DNA from: Planctomycetota bacterium
Lineage (GTDB): Bacteria > Planctomycetota > Planctomycetia > Planctomycetales > Planctomycetaceae
NCBI GenBank assembly: GCA_027622115.1
Contig: JAQBZS010000611.1
Location: 1-5,240, forward strand
Direction: 5' to 3'
DNA length: 5,240 nt
Both the position numbers and the translations under genes were made by a program. Numbering within the stretch: position 1 is the first letter of the stretch; each line of letters opens with the position of its first letter. A model generated the notes under the pieces. The model saw only the letters and a list, made by a program, of their open reading frames with translations. It was not told the origin of the DNA and made no database searches. Shown one piece after another: positions 1 through 5,240 of the stretch.

Positions 1-49
1 AGCTACGGTAACTCGCATGCCAAATGCCGGTTTAATTTCAGCGCCGTCC

Positions 50-1546
50 CTAAATGTCCTGCCCATCCTCGCTGACGACTAAGGCGGCATCGTCTCCGGG
101 TTCGGCGACGACCCACGTATCCTTGCTGCCGCCCCCTTGTGATGAGTTCACGACGAGCGACCCTTTTCTGAGCGCCACGCGAGTCAAACCGCCTGGAAGA
201 ACGAAGATGTCCTGACCGTACAGAATGTATGGTCGCAGATCGACGTGCCGACCTTCGAACTGATTGCCGTCGACAATGGTCGGCACGCGCGACAGGGCGA
301 GCGTCGGTTGCGCGATGTAGTTGCGGGGATTTTCTTTGACCTTCTCCGCGAATTCCGCCTGCTGTGCTTTCGTGGAATGCGGGCCGACCAACATACCGTA
401 GCCGCCGGATTCGTTGGCCGCCTTCACAACCAGTTCGCCGAGATGCTCGAGGACGTATTTGCGGTCGTCCTCACGCTGGCACACGTAGGTCGGCACGTTC
501 GGCAAGATCGCTTCTTCGTTCAGGTAATAGCGAATCATGTCCGGCACGAAGGCGTAGATCACCTTGTCGTCCGCCACGCCGTTTCCGGGAGCGTTCGCCA
601 AGGCGACTCGGCCTTCCCGATAAACGTCAATCAAACCGGGCACGCCCAGCATCGAGTCGGCACGGAAGACTTTCGGGTCCAGGAAGTCGTCGTCGATCCG
701 GCGGTAAATCACATCAACTCGCTGAAACCCTTCAGTCGTCCGCATGAACACGAAGCCGTCCTTGACCACCAAATCGCGGCCTTCGACCAGTTCCACGCCC
801 ATTTGCTGAGCGAGAAACGAGTGTTCGTAATACGCCGAGTTGTAAACGCCGGGCGTCAGCACCACGATTGTCGGTTCGGCGAGTTGGTCGGGCGCGAGAT
901 GTTCGAGAGTCTTCAACAGCCGGCTTGGATAATCGATCACCGGTCGCACGCGGGATGCGGCGAAGACCTGCGGGAAACTGCGCTTCATGATCAGCCGGTT
1001 TTGCAGCACATAGGACACCCCGGACGGGCAGCGCAGGTTATCTTCGAGCACGTAGATTTCGCCGTCCGAGTGACGAATCAGGTCGGTCCCCGTGATGTGA
1101 CACCAGATGTCTCGCGGCGGCTTCAGCCACCGGCACTGTTTGCGGTACGACTCAGCCGTTTCGACCAATTCGCGAGGCACGATTTCGTCTTTGAGGATCT
1201 TCTGGTCGTCATAAATGTCCGCGATGAACAGATTGAGCGCTTTGATACGCTGTTTCAAACCTCGTTCGATTCGGTCCCATTCGGCGGCCGCCACGATCCG
1301 TGGGATGATGTCGAACGGCCAAATCTTCTCCGCGCCGCGTTCGTCGCCGTAGACCGCAAACGTAATCCCCATGCGCATCAGCGATCGGTCAATGGCCTCC
1401 TGTCGCATGCGAAGATCGCCCGGTCCAAACGATCTGATCTTTTCAACGAGCAATTTCGCTTCCGGCCGCGGGAGTCCCGGACTCTCGAAGATCTCGTCGT
1501 AAAAGTTTTCCGGGTCGTATTGATCCAAAGTCAGCGTGTCCGGCAT
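50..1546 (-). CDS. Circularly permuted ATP-grasp type 2 family protein (DUF404/DUF407 type)
   Basis: A complete 498-residue protein, the usual size for this family of predicted ATP-dependent amide/peptide-bond ligases. Hallmark blocks appear in order: VYGDERGAEKIWPFD (65-79), EDNLRCPSGVSY (168-179), DVIYRRIDDDFLDP (278-291), GNGVADDK (321-328), a glycine-rich nucleotide-binding stretch with SGGYGMLVGP (380-389), HVDLRPYILYG (434-444) and NSSQGGGSKDTWV (467-479). No signal peptide or membrane segment is visible, so it is probably cytoplasmic. The ATG is preceded on its own strand by GGAGAG with a 5-base spacer, which supports the start; the stop is TAG. Known of the family: it is usually encoded with an alpha-helical alpha-E protein and a transglutaminase-like protease, and a role in making or attaching peptide tags has been predicted, but the substrate is unknown. 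Here it is the first gene of its transcription unit, so partners should lie past the left edge. The family call is very secure; the biochemical role is not. Confidence 0.95.
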   Translation of the reverse strand: MPDTLTLDQYDPENFYDEIFESPGLPRPEAKLLVEKIRSFGPGDLRMRQEAIDRSLMRMGITFAVYGDERGAEKIWPFDIIPRIVAAAEWDRIERGLKQRIKALNLFIADIYDDQKILKDEIVPRELVETAESYRKQCRWLKPPRDIWCHITGTDLIRHSDGEIYVLEDNLRCPSGVSYVLQNRLIMKRSFPQVFAASRVRPVIDYPSRLLKTLEHLAPDQLAEPTIVVLTPGVYNSAYYEHSFLAQQMGVELVEGRDLVVKDGFVFMRTTEGFQRVDVIYRRIDDDFLDPKVFRADSMLGVPGLIDVYREGRVALANAPGNGVADDKVIYAFVPDMIRYYLNEEAILPNVPTYVCQREDDRKYVLEHLGELVVKAANESGGYGMLVGPHSTKAQQAEFAEKVKENPRNYIAQPTLALSRVPTIVDGNQFEGRHVDLRPYILYGQDIFVLPGGLTRVALRKGSLVVNSSQGGGSKDTWVVAEPGDDAALVVSEDGQDI

Positions 1547-1615
1547 TTATGCTCTCCAAAGATTTGCGCGCAGACGCGCCGAATCGTCTCGTGGGGGACT
1601 GTCGATTCCGAGGAA

Positions 1616-1635
1616 TTGCCGTCGTTGAACGGCAA
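1616..1635. repeat. Short perfect inverted repeat upstream of the ATP-grasp gene
   Basis: The sequence shows TTGCCGT, six spacer bases (CGTTGA), then ACGGCAA: a perfect 7-bp dyad centred about 80 bases upstream of the ATP-grasp start codon. Its size and symmetry would fit a repressor operator or a small hairpin in the 5' leader of that gene. No promoter elements could be placed next to it, and a dyad this short can arise by chance, so a regulatory role is only a suggestion. Confidence 0.3.
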
Positions 1636-2116
1636 ACCGCAGGCGGATGTGTTGATTCGAAACGCCGGAATACGCCTCAAAACACGGTCGCCTCCGGCTT
1701 ACTGTTCAACGAGCGCATCGACGGTCTCGCTTGTTTGGCGGCAGAGTAGAAGAAGCCGTCAACTGCGACAATGACCGATTCGGCGAAGACACACAGGAGT
1801 CGTCCGCTTCTTCGTTGTTGGCGCCGCGGCGGTCTCGCTCTCAATTGGTGCCACCGGTCGAATTGCTGGGCGTGGTTTCGGTTCGCGTGTTTGTGATGGT
1901 CTCGTCGATTTAAGCGGATGTGCCGAATACGTCGCGAGATGACGAACGCAAACAACCTGTCCATGTCATATGTCACGACCGCTTAAGTCCGGTTTGAACT
2001 ACGCAAGTCGTTAGAACCGCACTGCTTCCGTTGCCCCGCAGAATTGCCGAGTTGCCAATTTCCGACGCAGCCGCAAAGTGCTTTCCGGATTCCGACGAAC
2101 AAGCTCGCATCGGAAC

Positions 2117-2143
2117 TTCACACCTCGGAACGCGTGCTAGAGT
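2117..2143 (+). promoter_or_regulatory. Candidate sigma70-like promoter for the gene at 2335
   Basis: A TAGAGT hexamer (2138-2143) is preceded by TGC, giving an extended -10 (TGnTAnAnT-like) element. TTCACA (2117-2122) matches five of six bases of the -35 consensus, but the spacer is only 15 bases, shorter than the optimal 17. If used, transcription would begin near 2150 and give a leader of about 185 bases containing the hairpins at 2168-2184 and 2222-2251. The extended -10 partly compensates for the short spacer. This is a reading by eye without experimental support. Confidence 0.35.
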
Positions 2144-2167
2144 TCGGGGTACATCGTCCAGGTTGAC

Positions 2168-2184
2168 GGCGGGTCGGACCCGCC
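2168..2184. repeat. 17-base perfect palindrome (GGCGGGTC-G-GACCCGCC)
   Basis: Two 8-base arms surround a single central G. As DNA this is a near-perfect palindrome suited to a dimeric regulator. As RNA the centre would open to a 6-bp GC stem with a five-base loop. It lies about 25 bases downstream of the candidate -10 element at 2138-2143, inside the predicted leader of the gene at 2335. Confidence 0.4.
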
Positions 2185-2221
2185 TCCGCATAGCCATTGT
2201 GCTTTTCGCAGAGCCACACGT

Positions 2222-2251
2222 GTCGCCCGAATCGAACCCGATTCGGACGAC
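2222..2251 (+). promoter_or_regulatory. Leader hairpin: 13-bp arms, 4-base loop
   Basis: Arm 2222-2234 (GTCGCCCGAATCG) is the reverse complement of 2239-2251 (CGATTCGGACGAC) except for one mismatch (C2226 against A2247); the loop is AACC. The inner 8 bp are perfect. The element sits 83 bases before the ATG at 2335 and has no T-tract after it, so it looks more like a leader structure or an operator than an intrinsic terminator. The structure is read directly from the sequence; its function is inferred. Confidence 0.5.
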
Positions 2252-2334
2252 CCCATCGACGGCCTCGCTGTAAAGGCGAATAACGCATAAGCACATAGAC
2301 GAAACTCGGATTCCGTCCGAGCGGGAAGTTTGCG

Positions 2335-3048
2335 ATGGGTTTCTTGCAGCGATTCTTGAAGAACACGTTCCGCGATGGTCACGCTCCGCGAGGCCGCAGC
2401 AGTTTCGAGAACCTCAGCGATGAGCAACTCGAAGAACACCTCAGTGTTACGCGCTATGGCGACTTTACGCTGACGGATGCGGTCCGACCTTCCTACAACT
2501 TGGAAGTCGTTCCGCAGGCCGGTTATCGCCACGATTACTATCTCGACAACGAAACCGGCGTGAAGATTCCGGTGATCATGGCCGCCGCTTCCAAGGAGAA
2601 GATGTTCGACGTCTTCCTGGATCTACTCGATCCGTTGGGCAACGAAGTGGACGTCGTGTTGGAAACCAGCCATGAACGCAATCTTGGCGGGCATCAGGAT
2701 CTTTATCGTGAATGCATTGATCTGCCGGTCCTGAAGAGCATCCTCTACGACTTCGACGACGCCTTGCTCGACGACGGTTGCATGGGGCTTGCCGTGCTCA
2801 ATCCGCAGATCCCGCTGGAAGTCCAGTTTGATGAGCACAAGTTGCTGATCATGTACGGCGAAGGCGTCAAGGTCTTCGAGGAAATTCTTGAGGATTACGG
2901 TTTGAGAAATCACACGGACATCCGCTTCATCACCGAAGCGGAGCACGTCCACTCATCCACGGACGAATTCATCCGAGAATTCGAGCAGATGCGTTACCGG
3001 TTGGGGATCGACCACAGCGACCCTTACGAAGAGACGCTCAGCTTCTGA
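2335..3048 (+). CDS. Conserved-looking acidic protein of unknown function
   Basis: A complete 237-residue protein whose family I do not recognise. The ATG is preceded by GGGAAG (2323-2328) with a 6-base spacer, and the frame ends in TGA. The N-terminus is short and basic (MGFLQRFLKNTFRDG, 1-15) and could form an amphipathic helix, but there is no signal peptide or transmembrane segment, so a cytoplasmic location is likely. The rest is strongly acidic, with Asp/Glu-rich segments at 86-110 and 136-148 and near 180-215. It alternates predicted strands and helices, for example KIPVIMAAAS (77-86), DVVLETSHERN (106-116) and KLLIMYGEGVKVFEEILEDYG (169-189). No catalytic motif, cysteine cluster or nucleotide-binding loop stands out; the only cysteines are at 127 and 149. 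Its even codon use and fully open frame support a real gene. It is preceded by a structured leader and followed 29 bases later by a long hairpin, which suggests a monocistronic unit. Confidence 0.88.
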   Translation: MGFLQRFLKNTFRDGHAPRGRSSFENLSDEQLEEHLSVTRYGDFTLTDAVRPSYNLEVVPQAGYRHDYYLDNETGVKIPVIMAAASKEKMFDVFLDLLDPLGNEVDVVLETSHERNLGGHQDLYRECIDLPVLKSILYDFDDALLDDGCMGLAVLNPQIPLEVQFDEHKLLIMYGEGVKVFEEILEDYGLRNHTDIRFITEAEHVHSSTDEFIREFEQMRYRLGIDHSDPYEETLSF

Positions 3049-3077
3049 AGATGAGTTTGGGAAAAACTTCCGCAGTA

Positions 3078-3142
3078 GGCCGGAACAAATTCTGCGCAGT
3101 TCCGGCACAGCCCGCCGGAACTGCGCAGCGCTTGTTCCGGCC
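3078..3142 (+). repeat. Long imperfect inverted repeat / hairpin, 29-nt arms, 7-nt loop
   Basis: Left arm 3078-3106 pairs with right arm 3114-3142 over 26 of 29 positions. There is an 11-bp outer stem (GGCCGGAACAA with TTGTTCCGGCC), a 3x3 internal mismatch (3089-3091 against 3129-3131) and a 15-bp inner stem (CTGCGCAGTTCCGGC with its complement), closed by ACAGCCC. Three more pairs (3074-3076 with 3144-3146) are possible beyond a single mismatch. It begins 29 bases after the stop codon at 3048 and is followed by a short CTTTTC, so it could act as a terminator or an mRNA 3' stabiliser. The length and the imperfect arms also fit a dispersed palindromic repeat of the REP/MITE kind. I cannot tell these apart from one copy. 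Confidence 0.85.
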
Positions 3143-3182
3143 GACTTTTCTCCATGAAACCGGAGTCGCGCGGAACTGCACA

Positions 3183-3211
3183 TTGACCGGGCAAAAACGC
3201 GGCCCTAGATT
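3183..3211 (+). promoter_or_regulatory. Candidate sigma70-like promoter (TTGACC-17-TAGATT)
   Basis: TTGACC (3183-3188) matches five of six bases of the -35 consensus. It is followed by a spacer of exactly 17 bases and TAGATT (3206-3211), four of six bases of the -10. This is the best promoter-like pair seen in the window and would drive the methyltransferase frame at 3410 with a leader of about 190 bases. The -10 lies in the loop of an inverted repeat (3195-3222), so the site may be regulated, or the repeat may be a terminator for the upstream gene and the promoter match a coincidence. Confidence 0.5.
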
Positions 3212-3222
3212 ACGCCGCGTTT
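3195..3222. repeat. Perfect 9-bp inverted repeat flanking the candidate -10
   Basis: AAACGCGGC (3195-3203) and GCCGCGTTT (3214-3222) are exact reverse complements separated by ten bases that contain TAGATT. With A's at the outer left edge and T's at the outer right edge, it resembles a compact bidirectional terminator. Alternatively, its position around the -10 would suit an operator. The dyad is certain; the role is not. Confidence 0.55.
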
Positions 3223-3409
3223 CGCTCCGGCAGGGATTGCCGATCACATTATCCAGCATGTGGATTGCACCATGGAATCGGTGGCTCGCGGTCAAGATTC
3301 GAACCGATATAGACGTCGTGTATTCTCCTCCGACTGGCATTCTCGATGCCCGTCCGCGAGGTCTGTGCCCAGTCTAGACGTTCGCGTTCATCTTTGTGGG
3401 AGTCAGCCG

Positions 3410-4141
3410 ATGGGCTGGAATTCGCCCGGCCTGAGTATCTATCTGCCGTCGATTGTGCGGCCGAATCTGCCGAAGCACATCGTCCGCAACATTCTTTTCT
3501 CCAATGGTCTGGGGATCGGCTCACGAATCCTCGACGTCGGCTGCGGCGATGGACAACTCGTCCGTTTCCTGAGACGACTGGGTCTGGACGCTGAAGGGTT
3601 CGACGATGAACTCGGGTCCGTAGTGACGGCGGAAGAAAGCGCGCCGCAGGCGACGTTTCATTCCGATGTCGACTCGATGGCGGACGTGGAACCGTTTGAT
3701 TGCATCGTGGTCCGGCGGCAATCGGCGTATGACAATTAGCTGCTTTCGCACGAATCGCTGCACGCCACGGCGCGGTTGATGTCGACGCTGACACCCGGCG
3801 GATCCGTGGTGTTTCTGACGCGTTTGGATGAATCGTCTTACGACTTCCGGACATCTTGTGGGCACGTGTTGTCGTGTTTCGCCCAACACTTGGCTGTCTT
3901 TCCCGGCTCGTGCGTGATCGAAGACATTCCTGACGGCATCGCAACACGCAACACTTGGAAGTGGATTGTGGGGCGAGTCCCTCGATCCGGTTATCTCAAG
4001 GCTCAGATCCAGATTCCCCACGACCGGTTCACTTGGGAAGACTGGAGTCAACTGGCTCAAGACGGCGTGCGATCGGCCAGTGAATCGTGCTGCCGCTGGG
4101 GATTGGCGCGAAGCAGTGTCGAGCTGCGCAAAGCCGCCTGA
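3410..4141 (+). pseudogene. Class I SAM-dependent methyltransferase, interrupted by in-frame amber stop
   Basis: The frame encodes a 243-codon product with an internal TAG at 3737-3739 (codon 110). The start ATG has GGGAG (3398-3402) seven bases upstream, and the protein begins MGWNSPGLSIYLP. Residues 40-48 (ILDVGCGDG) are the SAM-binding motif I, and GFD at 63-65 supplies the acidic end of strand 2. FDCIVVRR just before the stop fits motif IV. After the stop, the same frame continues with LTPGG (127-131) followed by the hydrophobic strand SVVFL (132-136), which is the post-motif expected of this fold, then a C-terminal region ending in TGA at 4139-4141. No frameshift or second stop is present, so a single base change (for example CAG to TAG) would explain the break. 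The 109-residue upstream piece lacks the second half of the Rossmann-like fold and is unlikely to be active alone. Alternatives are stop readthrough, restart at 3776 or 3779, or a sequencing error. The methyl acceptor is unknown. Confidence 0.8.
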
Positions 4142-4276
4142 ATGGTTGCGGAGTCGATCTGATCGCTGATGATTTTCGAAGTTGCGGTGCCGTTGCGCGC
4201 GAACTTTGTAATCATCCATCGACAGTCAACAATCGCCGATCGGCTGCAACGCTTCGCAAACACAGGATGCCCCGTC

Positions 4277-5240
4277 ATGAGCAAGAAGACCTACCGAGTC
4301 GGAGTCATTGGTCGAACCGGTCACGGCAACTACGGCCACGGGGTCGATACGGTTTGGTCAACCGTGCCTCAAACGGAAGTGGTGGCCGTGAGCGACGACC
4401 ACGAACAAGGGCGAGCCGCCGCTGCCAAACGCGTGGGTGCCAAACGAGCCTACGCCGACTATCGCGAGATGCTCGATAAGGAAGAGTTGGATATCGTCGC
4501 GATCTGCCAGCGTTGGGTCGACAAGCACCACGAAATGGTGGTCGCCGCCGCAGAAGCGGGTTGCCACATGTATATGGAAAAACCCCTGTGTCGCACGCTC
4601 GAAGAAGCCGACGACATGATGATGCAATGTGAGATGCGGCACTTGAAACTCGCCGTCGCTCACGTAAACCGCTACTCGCCCCAATTGAACGTTGCTCGAA
4701 AACTCATCGCGGACGGCGAGATCGGTGATGTCCTGGAGATCCGGGCTCGAGGTAAAGAAGACGCTCGTCGAGGTGGGGGTGAAGATCTGTGGGTCTTGGG
4801 GACTCACATGTTGGATCTGATGCGGGCTTTGGCCGGCGACGTCGCGTCGTGCTATTCCCAGGTTGCGTTCAAAGGCCACCCGGTCGGCAAGGCGGATGTG
4901 GTCGACGGCAACGAAGGCATCGGGCCGCTGGCGGGTGACGCAGTCGACGCGGCGTACCGTTTCAAGAATGGCGTGAGTGGGTTCTTCGCGTCGCATCGAG
5001 GCCAAGGCGGCAGTCCGTCGCGGTTTGGCTTGAAGGTCTTCGGTTCACGCGGCGCGATCGAGTTTCAGTCCGGCTATTTGAAGACGGCCTACTTGCTGAA
5101 AGACGCATCGTGGTCGCCCGGTCGCAGCGGCGCGAAGTGGCAACCGATTTCGTCGGCCAGCGTCGCTAAGCCGGAACCGTTGAAAGTCGACAGTCACGGC
5201 GGCAACCACGCGGCGGTTTTGGATCTGATCGAAGCGATCG
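4277..5240 (+). CDS. Gfo/Idh/MocA family NAD(P)-dependent oxidoreductase, C-terminus cut by window edge
   Basis: 321 residues are visible and the frame is still open at the right edge; family members are usually about 350-400 residues, so a short C-terminal part is missing. The ATG has AGGA (4264-4267) nine bases upstream. The N-terminal Rossmann domain carries a glycine-rich loop, GVIGRTGHGNYGHG (9-22), and strand 2 ends in VSDD (38-41). The EKP motif of the family is at 101-103, with the conserved lysine K102. AHVNRYSP (128-135) begins the second domain, and GTHMLD (175-180) supplies the expected catalytic-region His177 and Asp180. No Tat or Sec signal is seen at the N-terminus, so it is probably cytoplasmic, unlike the many exported members of this family in Planctomycetota. 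Members oxidise or reduce sugars, inositols and related compounds; the substrate cannot be read from the sequence. It lies 135 bases after the methyltransferase frame in the same direction, and functional linkage is uncertain. Confidence 0.93.
   Translation, partial: MSKKTYRVGVIGRTGHGNYGHGVDTVWSTVPQTEVVAVSDDHEQGRAAAAKRVGAKRAYADYREMLDKEELDIVAICQRWVDKHHEMVVAAAEAGCHMYMEKPLCRTLEEADDMMMQCEMRHLKLAVAHVNRYSPQLNVARKLIADGEIGDVLEIRARGKEDARRGGGEDLWVLGTHMLDLMRALAGDVASCYSQVAFKGHPVGKADVVDGNEGIGPLAGDAVDAAYRFKNGVSGFFASHRGQGGSPSRFGLKVFGSRGAIEFQSGYLKTAYLLKDASWSPGRSGAKWQPISSASVAKPEPLKVDSHGGNHAAVLDLIEAI

Larger units (their letters stand above)
1547..2334. other. Divergent intergenic region, no convincing gene
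   Basis: This 788-base gap separates the minus-strand ATP-grasp gene from the plus-strand gene starting at 2335. Short open frames occur on both strands, but they overlap one another, lack good ribosome binding sites, are rich in Arg, Ser and Pro, and resemble no family I know. It should carry the promoters of both flanking genes. A plausible one is visible only for the right-hand gene (2117-2143). Small inverted repeats lie at 1616-1635, 2168-2184 and 2222-2251. A 16-base near-identical direct repeat occurs at 1716-1731 and 2254-2269 (one mismatch). No tRNA fold was found. Confidence 0.6.
3049..3409. other. Intergenic region with long hairpin and a promoter candidate
   Basis: This 361-base stretch between the unknown gene and the methyltransferase reading frame holds no convincing gene. 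Its open frames read through the hairpin repeat and resemble nothing known. It carries the long inverted repeat at 3078-3142, a third copy of the hairpin core (CGGAACTGC, 3171-3179), the promoter-like pair at 3183-3211 with its overlapping dyad (3195-3222), and an 8-base palindrome GTCTAGAC at 3372-3379. The methyltransferase frame stays open upstream to 3260, but that extension is Arg/Ser-rich and unlike the domain, so I treat it as non-coding. Confidence 0.6.

Noticed and set aside
1..18. A minus-strand ATG at 18-16 that could begin the next gene downstream of the ATP-grasp gene (visible residues MRVTVA).
   Set aside because: Only six codons are visible and no clear ribosome binding site precedes it, so neither the start nor any family can be supported.
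245..1774. A 509-codon open frame on the plus strand opposite the ATP-grasp gene.
   Set aside because: It is antisense to a gene with unmistakable family motifs, has a His/Arg/Val-rich composition typical of a shadow frame, and shows no domain.
1677..1976. Overlapping short open frames on both strands (99 codons minus, 60 codons plus).
   Set aside because: Arg/His-rich or low-information translations, no ribosome binding site and no recognisable family; other frames here are broken by stops.
2031..2273. An 80-codon plus-strand frame with a TTG start.
   Set aside because: No ribosome binding site, it runs through the palindromes and candidate promoter, and its composition does not resemble the neighbouring genes.
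3291..3312. GATTCGAACC, resembling a tRNA T-loop read on either strand.
   Set aside because: The flanking five-base stems do not pair, and no acceptor stem or anticodon arm is present.
3051..3377. A 108-codon plus-strand frame starting right after the unknown gene.
   Set aside because: Its first third is simply translation of the long hairpin repeat, and no protein family is evident.
3260..3409. A possible 50-residue N-terminal extension of the methyltransferase frame.
   Set aside because: The ATG at 3410 has a good ribosome binding site and starts the domain-like sequence; the upstream translation is Arg/Ser-rich with no similarity to the fold.
4235..4244. 10-base palindrome GCCGATCGGC before the oxidoreductase gene.
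   Set aside because: Short palindromes of this GC content are common by chance, and no T-tract or promoter is associated with it.

Overview
The window looks like chromosomal DNA from a member of the Planctomycetota (inferred, not proven). The grounds are a moderately GC-rich composition, loose gene packing with gaps of about 790 and 360 bases, a long imperfect hairpin built on CCGGAACTGCGCAG in one gap, and a Gfo/Idh/MocA-family oxidoreductase, a family expanded in that phylum. No rRNA, tRNA, CRISPR array or insertion sequence was recognised.

Layout from left to right. (1) Bases 50-1546, minus strand, hold a complete circularly permuted ATP-grasp protein of the type that usually sits beside alpha-E and transglutaminase-like genes; any partners would lie beyond the left edge. 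(2) Bases 1547-2334 form a divergent intergenic region with no convincing gene. It holds several small inverted repeats and, towards the right gene, a candidate promoter and a leader containing a 13-bp-arm hairpin. (3) Bases 2335-3048, plus strand, encode an acidic 237-residue protein that I do not recognise. (4) Bases 3049-3409 hold a long imperfect hairpin with 29-nt arms just after that gene. A second inverted repeat follows, with a good sigma70-like promoter candidate lying across it. (5) Bases 3410-4141, plus strand, hold a SAM-dependent methyltransferase gene cut at codon 110 by a single in-frame amber (TAG) codon, with the rest of the domain intact in the same frame. (6) Base 4277 to the right edge, plus strand, is a Gfo/Idh/MocA oxidoreductase whose C-terminus is cut off by the window.

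The genes do not form an obvious single pathway. The ATP-grasp gene belongs to a predicted peptide-ligation or modification cluster. The three plus-strand genes run in the same direction, but the gaps between them (361 and 135 bases, with hairpins) suggest separate or loosely coupled transcription units. I see no clear defence, mobile or secretion system. The items most worth checking are the amber-split methyltransferase, the long hairpin, and the inverted repeat overlapping a promoter.
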